Part shown: piece after piece, positions 1 through 9,807 of the stretch
How the letters are laid out: the number at the start of each line of letters is the position of its first letter
Position numbering within the stretch: the first letter of the stretch is position 1
Assembly: GCA_009861545.1 (NCBI GenBank)
Contig: VXME01000157.1
Span: 18,735 to 71,441 of the forward strand
Direction: 5' to 3'
From: Acidobacteriota bacterium
GTDB taxonomy: Bacteria > Acidobacteriota > Vicinamibacteria > Vicinamibacterales > UBA8438
DNA: 52,707 nucleotides
The notes under the pieces: model-generated
What the model saw: only the letters and a program-made list of their open reading frames with translations
What the model was told of the DNA's origin: nothing
Databases searched by the model: none
Translations under genes and position numbers: made by a program

Positions 1-111
1 GGCCCCGGGCGGCCCCCCCCGCCCCTCCCCGCCCCGCCCCCGCCCCCCCCCCCCCCCCCCAGCGCCCCCCCCCGCGCCCGCCGGGCCGCGCCCCCCCCCC
101 CCCCCCCCGCG
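1..111. other. Low-complexity C-rich contig edge, probable artefact
   Basis: The first ~110 bases are almost pure C with scattered G and very few A or T, including uninterrupted C runs of more than ten. Nothing else in the window looks like this. The pattern resembles the reverse complement of poly-G tails from two-colour Illumina chemistry assembled at a contig end. No biological feature should be called here, and the 5' end of the neighbouring GGDEF gene is probably lost in it. Confidence 0.7.
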
Positions 112-159
112 CCGCTTCTGGTCCGTCGTCTGGGTCGCGCGACCACCGTCGTCGAGTTG

Positions 160-1130
160 ATGCGGGCGGCCGGCGCGGCTCCGGACCCGAGCCGCGTCGC
201 CGACGTGGTGACCGCGCGCGCTGACGCCTGGCTGCCTGCGCCGTGCTGGGCCGTGGTGGGTCCGCAGGCGGGGGGGGCGCCGGTCGTGCTGGCCGGGCGC
301 GGGCTGGGCCCCCGGGAGGCGCCGGCGGTCCGGGCCCTCGGCTCGTGGGTGCTGCGGCGATCGCGCGTTGCGAGCTCGGCCGATCTCAGCCGGGACGCTC
401 GCGTGCCGCATGGACCGGCGGCGGCGGCGGTGGCGCTTCCGCTCGCGTGCCGTGCGCGTACCGTGGCCGCGCTCGTGGGTCTGGACAGTGGGGTGGCTTC
501 GAGGGCGCCCCGCCTGCCCGGCGCACTCCGGCGCGCGTTGCGGCTGGTGCTCGAACCGGCTGCGTTCGCACTCGACGACGCCCGCCGACTCGAGCAGGCC
601 GAGCGACTTGCCGGCACGGATGATCTGACGGGCCTCTTTAACGTGCGGGCACTAACTGATACGCTTCGCAGGGAGTCGGCGCGTGCGTCTCTCACCGCTC
701 GGCCGCTGTCCGTGCTCGTCATCGACCTCGACGGTTTCAAGAAGGTCAACGACGAACATGGTCACTTGTGCGGCAGCCGTGTGCTCATCGAGGTGGCCGC
801 GCTGCTCCGCGACGGCCTGCGGGAGACCGACGCCGTTGCCCGCTGCGGTGGCGACGAGTTCGCCCTCGTGCTCCCGGAGACTCGCGCGGAAGGCGCGGTC
901 GCGGCCGGCGAGCGCCTGCGTGCACGCATTGCGGGCCATGTATTCCTGCGGCGGGCGGGGCGCGCCGTCCGGCTGACGGCCTCGGTGGGAGCGGCGACGA
1001 CGAACGGCGCGGCCATGTCCGGAACCGGGCTTCTGGATCTGGCGGACAGGGCCTTGTACGACATGAAGGCGGCCGGGGGAAACCGTACCGGAATGCGGCC
1101 CGTCGGCTGCGTGGACGTGGAGCGGGCGAA

Positions 1131-1134
<4 letters not shown>
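160..1134 (+). CDS. GGDEF-domain diguanylate cyclase, 5' end probably missing
   Basis: Predicted diguanylate cyclase making cyclic di-GMP from two GTP. The C-terminal half is a GGDEF domain: the family opening DDLTGLFN is followed by the GGDEF signature at residues 230-234 (counted from ATG 160). An RxxD inhibitory site (RETD) lies exactly five residues before it, so product feedback is likely. Residues 1-150 look like a degenerate GAF-type sensory domain. A TTG at 157 is also in frame, and the frame stays open with protein-like codons back to about 112, where the C-rich artefact begins, so the true start is probably upstream. Its stop overlaps the GTG of mreB (GTGA), suggesting coupling to the elongation operon. 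Function is well supported; the N terminus is uncertain. Confidence 0.85.
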
Positions 1135-2156
<1,022 letters not shown>

Positions 2157-2252
2157 TTGCCCGACAGTTCGCATGCTTGCGGGCGAAGCCGGCAGTCGGA
2201 CGCTGCGCGCGGACGGCGCTGTCCGGTTGCCCGGGATCGGGGTACGTGCAGC

Positions 2253-3089
2253 ATGAAGAGACAACGTGCCGGCTACCTGGTGCTGGGCGTGCTCGTGGCG
2301 CACCTCGTCGTCATCTCGGTGCAGGTGGATACCTCTCCCGGTACGAGTGTCCTGCACGCCGTCACCTTCGGCCTGCTGTCCGAGGCGCAGCGGCTGGTGA
2401 GCTCCACGGTGGCCTCCGGACGTGACCTGTGGGACGGCTACGTCTCGCTGCGGGGCGCGCACGAGGAGAAGATCGAGCTGCAGGAGCAGGTCGCGAGGCT
2501 CCGGTTGCGCCTGCAGGCGCAGGACGCCCTGGTTCAGCAGGCCCACAGCCTCGAGCGACTGCTCGAGCTCGACCGGACGGTCGAGCTGATGACGCTCAGC
2601 GCCCGCGTCATCGGCATCGACGCGACGCCCTGGTTCCGAACGATTACGGTCGACCGCGGCCTCCGTGACGGAGTGGAGGCCGAGTTGGCGGTGATCGCCC
2701 CCGGCGGCGTCGTGGGACGGGTGGTGGGCACGCCCGGAATGCGGGCGGCCAGGGTGCAACTGATCATCGATCGGAACGCCGCAGCCGGCGCGCTCATCGA
2801 GCGGACGCGCGTGCCGGGCGTGGTCGTCGGGACCGGCGACGGCGTGTCCCTGCGCATGGAGTACGTATCGAACCTCGAGGATGTGCAGGTGGGGGACGCC
2901 ATCGTCACGTCCGGGGCCGACGGCATCTATCCGCACGGACTCACTTTGGGGACGGTCACCTCGGTGCGGCGCGGCCCCAGCCTGTACAAGACGATCGACG
3001 TCGAGCCGGCAATGGAGTTCGACCGCATGGAGCATGTCCTGATCGTCACCCACGACGAGCGGCTCGCGGCCGCCGGCGATGTCCGATGA
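2253..3089 (+). CDS. mreC: Rod shape-determining protein MreC
   Basis: Periplasmic scaffold of the elongasome that links MreB and MreD to PBP2. The 278-residue protein has a short cytoplasmic N terminus, one membrane segment (about residues 7-24), a periplasmic coiled coil (about 70-105, rich in Glu, Leu and Arg) and the two-lobed beta domain with the family motif IAPGGVVGRVV near the middle. The ATG at 2253 is chosen because the frame upstream is not MreC-like. A 96-base gap separates it from mreB, whereas its stop overlaps mreD by ATGA. Confidence 0.95.
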   Translation: MKRQRAGYLVLGVLVAHLVVISVQVDTSPGTSVLHAVTFGLLSEAQRLVSSTVASGRDLWDGYVSLRGAHEEKIELQEQVARLRLRLQAQDALVQQAHSLERLLELDRTVELMTLSARVIGIDATPWFRTITVDRGLRDGVEAELAVIAPGGVVGRVVGTPGMRAARVQLIIDRNAAAGALIERTRVPGVVVGTGDGVSLRMEYVSNLEDVQVGDAIVTSGADGIYPHGLTLGTVTSVRRGPSLYKTIDVEPAMEFDRMEHVLIVTHDERLAAAGDVR

Positions 3090-3622
3090 GCCCCGCGCAG
3101 GTAGCGATCGCCGCTGCGGCGGCGGTGACGGTGCAGACCACACTGGCCTGGTCGGTCAGCGGCACCGTCGTCAACCTGGATCTGCCGCTGGTGGTCGTGG
3201 TCCTGGCCGCGCTGTCCGGTGGACCGCTGGCCGGGCTGTGGACCGGAACCGCGACAGGGCTCGCGCAGGACGTGCTGTCGGGCGGAATCGTCGGCGTGAG
3301 CGGCCTGTGCAAGTGCGTGGCCGGCGTTGCGGTGGGGCTGGCGGGTGAGAAACTGCTCGTGACGACCACCTGGCAGCGGAGCCTCGTGGCGGCGGGCGCG
3401 ACCCTGCTCCACGCCGGTTGCTTCTTCGGGGCCTATGCCTTGATCCCCACGGCGACCCTGATCGGCGGGTGGACGGAGGTGGCGGCTCAGGCAGTCGCGA
3501 ATGCGGTGGCGGCGAGCATCGTCATCGGCGCCGTGGGACCCGTGCGCCGATGGCAGAGACCCGCGCAGCGCCGGCGTCCGGGGCCGGCCGCCGAACGCTG
3601 GCGGAGTCGGTACGCGCCATGA
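3086..3622 (+). CDS. mreD: Rod shape-determining protein MreD
   Basis: Small polytopic inner-membrane partner of MreC. The 178-residue protein is mostly hydrophobic with about five predicted membrane segments and a basic C-terminal tail. Sequence conservation in this family is low. The call rests on size, the conserved stretch GLWTGTATGLAQDVLSGGI (the MreD signature G-x-x-x-G-L-x-x-D) and the position between mreC and PBP2, both joined by ATGA overlaps. Confidence 0.92.
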   Translation: MSPAQVAIAAAAAVTVQTTLAWSVSGTVVNLDLPLVVVVLAALSGGPLAGLWTGTATGLAQDVLSGGIVGVSGLCKCVAGVAVGLAGEKLLVTTTWQRSLVAAGATLLHAGCFFGAYALIPTATLIGGWTEVAAQAVANAVAASIVIGAVGPVRRWQRPAQRRRPGPAAERWRSRYAP

Positions 3623-5520
3623 TGAGCATCCCGCCGCCGCCGTCGCGCGACGCGCTCAGAGCTCGATCGCTGCTGGGGTTGCTCCAGCACGCCGTCGTCG
3701 TGATCTTCGCCGCGCTCCTCGTCAGTTTCTGGCACGTCCAGATCAGCCAGCACGAACGGTTCCTGGCGATGGCGGAGAACAACCACCAGCGCCGGCTGTT
3801 GCTGCGTGCGCCGCGCGGCGCGGTCCTGGACCGCGACGGCGAGGTGCTGGTGGAAAACCGTCACTCGCTGAACATCTCGTTGGTGCGTGAGCAGGTCGAG
3901 GACGTCGACGCCTGGATTGCCCGGCTGGCGCGCACCACCGGCGCCGATGAAGCGGCGATCGCCGGCATCGTCGAGCGTCAACCGCCCGCATCCGCATCGC
4001 GTCCGGTAGTCGTCATCAGGGACGCCCCGCTGTCCCAGGTGGCTGCCGTAGCAGCCCGCAAGCCGGAGCTGCCGGGGCTCGTCGTCGAGCAGGTTCCCAC
4101 GCGCCATTATCCGGGTGCGACGTTCGGCGCGCATGCGCTGGGTTACGTCGGAGAGGTCACCGACGTGCAACTTTCGCTGCCCCAGTTCGAGGGGCTGCGC
4201 AGCGGCGCGATCGTCGGCCACGCAGGCATCGAACACGCCTACAACGATCGGCTCATGGGGACCGACGGCGCGCGCCACGTCGTCGTGAACAGCGTTGGCC
4301 GGGAGATCGAGACGGTTCGCGAGGTCGCGCCGATCGAGGGTGCGCCCCTGGAGCTGACGATCGACTACGACCTCCAGCGGGCTGCCGAGGAAGGGTTCCA
4401 GGCGGCCGGGTTCGACGGCGCCGCCGTCGTGCTCGATCCGCGCTCGGGCGAGGTGCTGGCCCTGGTGAGCCGGCCGGCTTACGACCCGAACGACTTCGCT
4501 TCCGGAATCGACGCCGCCGCCTGGGGCGAGTTGCTCGCGGATCCGCTCAATCCACTGCAGAACCGGGCCCTGCGGGGTCGCTATTCGCCCGGCTCGACGT
4601 TCAAGATCGTCATGGCGATAGCGGCCCTTGAAGAGGGGGTGGTGGATCCGCACGACGAGATCGTGTGCCGCGGCGGCGGCGTCTTCTACGGCCGGTTCTT
4701 CGCGTGCCACTCCACGCACGGCAGCGTCGACATGGCGCGGGCGCTGGCGCAGTCGTGCAACACCTACTTCTACCGGCTGGGGCAGTCGCTCGGCATCGAT
4801 CTGATTCACAAGTGGGCCACCGCGCTCGGCCTGGGGAGCATGAGCGGCATCGACCTGCCGCACGAGGTGCAGGGACTGGTGCCGTCCCGGGAGTGGAAGC
4901 GCGCCACGCACGGCGAGCGCTGGTATGCCGGCGAGACGATCTCGGTCGCCATCGGACAGGGCCAGGTGTCCGTGACGCCGCTGTCGATGGCCGTGATGAT
5001 GGCGGCGGTGGCGAACGACGGGCAGGTCCCGACGCCGCGGGTGCTCCGGCCGGCGTTCCCCGGTCGGGGTGCGGTGGAGGAGGTCCGCGCGGGGGCGGGT
5101 CTGCAGCTTGCGCCGGAGACCCTCGCCACGGTGCGGCGCGGACTCTGGACGGCGGTCAACGGCGTGGGAACAGCGCGGCGCGCGCGCCTGCCGGGACGCG
5201 ACGTGATCGGCAAGACCGGTACCGCGCAGGTCGTGTCGCTGTCCGGCCGCAGGGCCGCGACGGATTCCGAGGCGGACTTGCGGGACCACGGGTGGTTCGT
5301 CTTCGCCGCTCCGCGCGACGACGCCCGCATCGCCGGCGTGGTCTTCGCCGAGCACGGAGAGCACGGCTATCTGGCCGCCCCGATTGCCCGCCACGTGATC
5401 GAGACCTTCTTCGCCAAGGAGGAGGGGCTTCCGCTGCCCGCTTCTCCGCTGCCGGCGAGTCATCCCGTGACGACCGTGGCGGACGCGGCGCAGCCGGAGG
5501 CCGCGGGCGGAGGCCAGTGA
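3619..5520 (+). CDS. mrdA: Penicillin-binding protein 2, elongation transpeptidase
   Basis: Class B PBP that crosslinks peptidoglycan during cell elongation, partner of RodA. The protein has 633 residues: one N-terminal membrane anchor (about 16-36), a pedestal region (RGAVLDRDGEVLVEN near 60-75), and a transpeptidase domain with the catalytic SxxK motif STFK (Ser326), SCN at 379-381 and KTGT at 532-535. Two consecutive ATGs (3619, 3622) are possible starts; the first overlaps the mreD stop. The C-terminal Pro/Ala-rich tail is poorly conserved. No key residue is missing. Confidence 0.97.
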   Translation: MMSIPPPPSRDALRARSLLGLLQHAVVVIFAALLVSFWHVQISQHERFLAMAENNHQRRLLLRAPRGAVLDRDGEVLVENRHSLNISLVREQVEDVDAWIARLARTTGADEAAIAGIVERQPPASASRPVVVIRDAPLSQVAAVAARKPELPGLVVEQVPTRHYPGATFGAHALGYVGEVTDVQLSLPQFEGLRSGAIVGHAGIEHAYNDRLMGTDGARHVVVNSVGREIETVREVAPIEGAPLELTIDYDLQRAAEEGFQAAGFDGAAVVLDPRSGEVLALVSRPAYDPNDFASGIDAAAWGELLADPLNPLQNRALRGRYSPGSTFKIVMAIAALEEGVVDPHDEIVCRGGGVFYGRFFACHSTHGSVDMARALAQSCNTYFYRLGQSLGIDLIHKWATALGLGSMSGIDLPHEVQGLVPSREWKRATHGERWYAGETISVAIGQGQVSVTPLSMAVMMAAVANDGQVPTPRVLRPAFPGRGAVEEVRAGAGLQLAPETLATVRRGLWTAVNGVGTARRARLPGRDVIGKTGTAQVVSLSGRRAATDSEADLRDHGWFVFAAPRDDARIAGVVFAEHGEHGYLAAPIARHVIETFFAKEEGLPLPASPLPASHPVTTVADAAQPEAAGGGQ

Positions 5521-6620
5521 TGTTCGAGCATCGCCTGGCCGTCTACATCGACTGGGCGTTGCTGGGCGCAATCGGGATACTCTGCGCCATCGGCGCGACG
5601 ATGGTGTTCAGCGCCACTTACGACCCCGCCAGCGGCAGCGTCGGCGCCGAGTTCTATCGTCACCTGGTGGCGCTTGCGATTGGCGCGGTCGCGCTCGTCG
5701 GCTGCCTGGTGGTCGACTACCGCACCCTGGCGGATCGTTCCCTGTTCATCTACGCCGGTCTCGTGGCCGTCCTGGTCCTCACGCTGTTCGTGGGTACCGA
5801 GCAGGGCGGCGCCCGGCGCTGGGTCGGCATCGGTTCGCTCTCCGGCCAGCCGTCGGAGCTCGCGCGCCTCGTTCTGGCCCTCGTTCTGGCTTCGGTTTAC
5901 ACCCGGAACAGCCCGGCCCGGCGCGCGTTGCGCGACTGGATCGTGGGCGGCGCGGTCGTGGCCCTGCCTTTCGTGCTGATCGCGCGGCAGCCGGATCTCG
6001 GGACCGCGGTCATCCTGTTGCCGGTCTGCCTGACCGTCATGGTGTTCGCGGGCCTGCGAATCCGGGTCCTCGCGGTCGTGGCTCTGCTCGGCGTGCTCGC
6101 GACGCCTCTCGTCTGGGCCTACGGGCTAGAGGAGTATCAGCAGCGTCGCATCTCCAGCTTCCTGGACCCGGAGCAGGATCCGCAGGGCGCCGGTTACCAG
6201 CAGCGGCAGGCGCGCATCACGGTCGGCTCGGGAGGGATGACGGGACGCGGGTTCCTGCAGGGCACGCAGAACCAGTACAACTTCCTGCCGGTCGCGCACA
6301 ACGACTTCATCTTCTCGGTGCTGGCGGAGGAGCACGGGTTCGTCGGCGTATCGGTCGCGCTGGCCCTGTATCTGTTCGTCATCCTGCGTTCGCTCGATGC
6401 GGCGCGGGTCGCGCGGGACAGTACCGGCATGTACCTGGTCGCCGGCGTCGCCGCCGGGTTCACGTTTCAGGTCGTATACAACATCACGATGTCGGTGGGG
6501 CTGGCGCCGGTCAAGGGACTGACCCTGCCGTTGATGAGCTTCGGAGGCTCGTCGATCATCGCGACACTGATGGGATTCGGGCTCATCCTGAACGTCCGGA
6601 TGCGCCGATTCAGAAACTGA
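5520..6620 (+). CDS. rodA: Peptidoglycan glycosyltransferase RodA (SEDS family)
   Basis: SEDS-family lipid II polymerase of the elongasome, functional partner of the PBP2 encoded just upstream. The 366 residues carry about ten membrane segments. SEDS signatures seen are the WVGIGSLSGQPSELAR stretch, QPDLGTAVILLP, the extracellular loop with QNQYNFLPVAHNDFIFSV and the C-terminal KGLTLPLMSFGGSSI. The ATG shares its A with the PBP2 stop (TGATG). It ends the elongation operon; the next gene follows after a 152-base gap. Confidence 0.97.
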   Translation: MFEHRLAVYIDWALLGAIGILCAIGATMVFSATYDPASGSVGAEFYRHLVALAIGAVALVGCLVVDYRTLADRSLFIYAGLVAVLVLTLFVGTEQGGARRWVGIGSLSGQPSELARLVLALVLASVYTRNSPARRALRDWIVGGAVVALPFVLIARQPDLGTAVILLPVCLTVMVFAGLRIRVLAVVALLGVLATPLVWAYGLEEYQQRRISSFLDPEQDPQGAGYQQRQARITVGSGGMTGRGFLQGTQNQYNFLPVAHNDFIFSVLAEEHGFVGVSVALALYLFVILRSLDAARVARDSTGMYLVAGVAAGFTFQVVYNITMSVGLAPVKGLTLPLMSFGGSSIIATLMGFGLILNVRMRRFRN

Positions 6621-6682
6621 GATCATGGTCCGGAAGGGCAGCGGCGCGAGGCGTTGCGAAGGCGTCCGGATGGCGGCCCGAC

Positions 6683-6731
6683 CGGCGGGCGCGCCGCCGT
6701 GCGATCGCGCACGCGCGCGACGTGCGCGCGC
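6683..6731 (+). promoter_or_regulatory. Three tandem GC hairpins in the rng leader
   Basis: Three consecutive inverted repeats lie 40-90 nt before the rng ATG: arms at 6683-6688/6694-6699 (6 bp, 5-nt loop), 6699-6703/6708-6712 (5 bp, 4-nt loop) and 6713-6719/6725-6731 (7 bp, 5-nt loop). The first two share base 6699. RNase E genes are known to autoregulate through leader hairpins; a similar role here is inference only. There is no T-run, so an intrinsic terminator for rodA is unlikely. Confidence 0.4.
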
Positions 6732-6772
6732 CTGGAGCGCTGCGAGCCCGGACCGGCGGGAGATCGTTACGC

Positions 6773-8353
6773 ATGAACAAGGAATTGATCGTCTCCTCGA
6801 ACCGCCACGAGACGATGGCGGCCATTCTCGAGGACGACCAGGTGGCCGAGATCCACATCGAACGCGAGCACCAGCGCGGCGTCGCCGGCAACATCTACAA
6901 GGGGCGTGTGAACAAGGTCCTGCCCGGGATGCAGTCGGCCTTCGTCGACATCGGTCTCGAGCGCGACGCCTTCCTGTACGTCTCCGACGTCGTCGACACC
7001 ATCGAGGAGTTCGAGCGTCTGGAGTCGGGTGACGGCGACGACTCGCCCGCGGACGGCGGCGAGGCCAACGGCGACGCCGCACGCCCGCGCGGCAACGGTC
7101 GGAGCCGGTCGCCCCAGCGCTCCGCGCAGAGGCCGACGCAGCAGATCGAGGATCTGCTGAAGGCCGGGCAGGAGATCCTGGTGCAGGTGGTCAAGGAGCC
7201 GCTCGGCACCAAGGGCGCGCGGGTCACCTCCCACGCCAGCATCCCCGGGCGCTTCCTGGTGTTCATGCCGACCGCCGACAACATCGGCGTGTCGCGCAAG
7301 ATCGACTCGCGCGAGGAGCGCAGCCGCCTGCGCGGCATCGTGCGACAGTTTCGCGACGAGCACGGTTTCACCGGCGGGATCATCATCCGTACGGCCGCGG
7401 CCAGGCGCCCCAAGGAGGATATCGAAGGCGACTTGCGGTACTTCCACGAGCTCTGGTCCGAGATGCGCGGCAACATGGAGTCGTTGCGGGCGCCCGCGGT
7501 CATTCATCACGAGGAGAGCCTCGTCGCGAAGCTCATCCGCGACTTCCTGAACGACGATTTTTCGGCGATCCGGATCGACGACCGCGACGAGCATGCACGC
7601 GTCCTGCGGTTGGTCGAGCGCATCATGCCGGGCATGGTGGAGCGCGTGCGGCACTACGCGAAGGAGTTTCCGATCTTCGAGGAATACGGCGTGCAGGCCG
7701 AGATCGACAAGGCGATCCGGAGCAAGGTGTGGCTCAAGTCGGGCGGTTACATCGTGATCAACCAGACGGAGGCCCTCGTCGCGATCGACGTCAACACCGG
7801 GCGCTACGTCGGCAAGCGCAGCGGCGGTCTCGAGGACACCATCGTCAAGACCAACCTGGAAGCGGCCAAGGAGATCGTCCGGCAAGTCCGGCTGCGGGAT
7901 CTCGGCGGCATCATCGTGGCCGACTTCATCGATATGGATGATCGCAAGAACCGCCAGAAGGTCGCACAGGCGTTCGAGCGAGAGCTCCGGCGCGACCGGG
8001 CGCCGTCGAAGACCATCCAGGTGTCCGACTTCGGCCTGATCATCCTGACCCGAAAGCGCGTCCGCAAGAGCCTGGAGCGGCAGTTGACCGACCCGTGCCC
8101 GTACTGTTCCGGCAGCGCGGTCATCAAGTCGTCGTCGACGATCTGTTACGACCTGCTGTCGGAGGTGCGCAAGATTGGCCCCGAGCTCAACGGGCACGCC
8201 GTGCAGTTGCGGGTCAATCCCGACATCGCGCGGGTCCTCGAGCAGGAGCAGCGCGGGGTGCTACGGGACCTCGAGCGCGTGCTCGGACGCGGGGTCACCG
8301 TGCAGCCGGACGTCCGGCTGCACCACGAGCAGTTCGACGTGATGGCTACCTGA
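6773..8353 (+). CDS. rng: Ribonuclease E/G family endoribonuclease
   Basis: Single-strand-specific endoribonuclease for rRNA maturation and mRNA decay. The protein has 526 residues, the length of RNase G rather than RNase E with its long scaffold tail. The N-terminal S1 domain (about 35-165) has an acidic then Arg/Pro-rich insertion of roughly 45 residues (about 83-130). The DNase I-like core has both metal-binding aspartates, D339 in AIDVNTGR and D384 in VADFIDMDD. The Zn-link CPYC lies at 442-445. The ATG at 6773 follows GGGAG with suitable spacing and gives the standard N terminus (MNKELIVSS). Confidence 0.96.
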   Translation: MNKELIVSSNRHETMAAILEDDQVAEIHIEREHQRGVAGNIYKGRVNKVLPGMQSAFVDIGLERDAFLYVSDVVDTIEEFERLESGDGDDSPADGGEANGDAARPRGNGRSRSPQRSAQRPTQQIEDLLKAGQEILVQVVKEPLGTKGARVTSHASIPGRFLVFMPTADNIGVSRKIDSREERSRLRGIVRQFRDEHGFTGGIIIRTAAARRPKEDIEGDLRYFHELWSEMRGNMESLRAPAVIHHEESLVAKLIRDFLNDDFSAIRIDDRDEHARVLRLVERIMPGMVERVRHYAKEFPIFEEYGVQAEIDKAIRSKVWLKSGGYIVINQTEALVAIDVNTGRYVGKRSGGLEDTIVKTNLEAAKEIVRQVRLRDLGGIIVADFIDMDDRKNRQKVAQAFERELRRDRAPSKTIQVSDFGLIILTRKRVRKSLERQLTDPCPYCSGSAVIKSSSTICYDLLSEVRKIGPELNGHAVQLRVNPDIARVLEQEQRGVLRDLERVLGRGVTVQPDVRLHHEQFDVMAT

Positions 8354-8357
8354 ACGG

Positions 8358-8843
8358 TCAACCCGCGGCGAGGTGAATCAGATAGTGCGTGCCGTCCCGG
8401 TTGATCCAGACGCGCACGTAGTCGTTCCCGCGCAGAACTTCGACGCGCGCACTGCCGTTCGCCGGCGGGGCGGCCCCGGCGACGTCGCCGATCTCCGCCG
8501 CGGGGACGATGGAGGCCAGCTCGCGTCCCATGACCGCGTCGCCCTGCCGGAACTCCACCCAGCGTTCGAGCTCCGCGAGCGCCCCGGTGGCTTCCGGGCT
8601 CGCCGTCAGGCTCGTCAGATGCACGCTGTAGGCGCCGGGCGACAAGGCCTGACCGTTCGCCAGCACGCGCCGGGGCAACTCGATCGTGCCGAGCGCCAGC
8701 TCCCCGGGCGGGACGCTGACGCTCCCCGGGAGCTGCCCGGAAGCTCCCGGCAGCGAGCTGCCGGCGACGAAGAGGAGCGCGGCGGCCAACGCGCGCAAGC
8801 GGTACGACCCCTTCATGGACGGCTGATTCATGACTGAAATCAT
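8358..8843 (-). CDS. Hypothetical secreted protein
   Basis: Not recognised. The 161-residue product has an N-terminal hydrophobic segment (ALAAALLFVAGSSL) followed by a small-residue region typical of a signal peptide, so it is probably exported. The mature part is a small, beta-rich sequence including LSPGAYSVHLTSL and a C-terminal GNDYVRVWINRDG stretch. I chose the ATG at 8843 because it overlaps the upstream gene's stop (ATGA); internal ATGs at 8831 and 8816 would also keep the signal peptide. It ends only 4 bp from the convergent rng gene. Confidence 0.6.
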   Translation of the reverse strand: MISVMNQPSMKGSYRLRALAAALLFVAGSSLPGASGQLPGSVSVPPGELALGTIELPRRVLANGQALSPGAYSVHLTSLTASPEATGALAELERWVEFRQGDAVMGRELASIVPAAEIGDVAGAAPPANGSARVEVLRGNDYVRVWINRDGTHYLIHLAAG

Positions 8844-9169
8844 AGCATCGGGCCCTGCCAGCGCACCGCGGCGAAACGGTGCAGCCGGTCCCCGGTCACG
8901 CGGATCCCTTCCGCAACGAGCAGGCCCCGCTTGACGGCGCGATCGCCGTAGCCGCCCAGCCGCCCGCCGGCGCCGACGACACGGTGGCACGGCACCCCGG
9001 GTCGCGTGCATCTCCGCATGACGTTGCCCACCGCGCGGGAGGCGAGCGGCCGCCCCGCCAGGGCGGCGACATCCCCGTACGTCGCGACGCGCCCGGGCGG
9101 GATGCGGCGCACTATGGCCAGCACACGCCGCGCGAACGGCGTCGCCGGTCGCCTGGTGTCGCTGTTCAC
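8840..9169 (-). CDS. Methylated-DNA--protein-cysteine S-methyltransferase-type domain, short form
   Basis: At 109 residues it contains only the C-terminal DNA-binding and active-site domain of the MGMT/Ogt family. The winged helix (PPGRVATYGDVAALAG) and recognition region (AVGNVMRR) are clear, and the active-site motif is PCHRVV with the acceptor Cys at residue 61. Alkyltransferase-like proteins of similar size usually have Trp in place of this Cys, so this one may be able to accept alkyl groups. That is inference. It starts at GTG 9169 and is coupled to the downstream secreted protein by ATGA. Confidence 0.85.
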   Translation of the reverse strand: MNSDTRRPATPFARRVLAIVRRIPPGRVATYGDVAALAGRPLASRAVGNVMRRCTRPGVPCHRVVGAGGRLGGYGDRAVKRGLLVAEGIRVTGDRLHRFAAVRWQGPML

Positions 9170-9223
9170 GCCGTCCAGCCGATCCGCCGGTCCGGTCGTT
9201 CCGAGAAGGAGATCCTGCAGCGC

Positions 9224-9727
9224 TCAGTGTCCCGGTGTCGTCCGCCAGATCTCGTGGATGGCATGGGCGTCCATCAGCTTCGTGGCGTACGCAATCTGCC
9301 CGGCGTGGAGAGCGTAGTGCGTCAACTGCAGGCTGATGGCTTCGAGCAGCGTCATGGGTTTCGGCGTCCGCTCGGTCGTGGCGATCAGGTCGGCCGGATC
9401 GACCTGCGCCAGCACCTCGTCGGCCTCCTCGATGGCCATGTCGAGTCTGGCCCGCAGCTCCGCGGCCGGCAGCTCGCGCCGCTCCGCGAACTCGGCGGCC
9501 CGATCCCGTACGAACTCGCGTTTCCCGACGACGTGTCCGATGTAGAAGCGGGTCGATCCGACGCAGTGCAGGACGAGGTTGCCGATGGCGTTCGACGATT
9601 CGTTGGGGCGCCACCAGATCTGCTCTACCTTCAGCGCGTCCAGGCAGGTGCGAATCTGCCCCGTCAGGTGGATGCAGAGGCGCGTGCGGGCAGACTCGAT
9701 GAACGTGGATTCGATGGTGCGAGTCAT
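9224..9727 (-). CDS. DinB-like / DUF1572-type protein
   Basis: The roughly 167-residue all-helical protein has the layout of the DinB/YfiT superfamily (four-helix bundle, often a divalent-metal site). Histidines occur in the expected places: in HCVGSTRFYIGH in the second helix and in LTHYALHAGQIAYA in the last. The LTHYxxHxGQI stretch is the typical DinB-like motif. Family members act in thiol-dependent or detoxifying chemistry, but the substrate here is unknown. ATG 9727 is preferred over GTG 9733 because a -10-like TAAGCT lies six bases before it. It lies 54 bases upstream of the alkyltransferase gene on the same strand. Confidence 0.75.
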   Translation of the reverse strand: MTRTIESTFIESARTRLCIHLTGQIRTCLDALKVEQIWWRPNESSNAIGNLVLHCVGSTRFYIGHVVGKREFVRDRAAEFAERRELPAAELRARLDMAIEEADEVLAQVDPADLIATTERTPKPMTLLEAISLQLTHYALHAGQIAYATKLMDAHAIHEIWRTTPGH

Positions 9728-9807
9728 GCGCACAGCTTAGCAGCCGGCGATGGAGGGGGGAGCGCCGTGCCGGGCTGCCCGCGTCCATCCCGAATCCGTG
9801 TTCCGTT

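Noticed and set aside
3487-5571. A 694-residue minus-strand open frame opposite PBP2
   Set aside because: Antisense shadow of a gene with intact SxxK, SxN and KTGT motifs.
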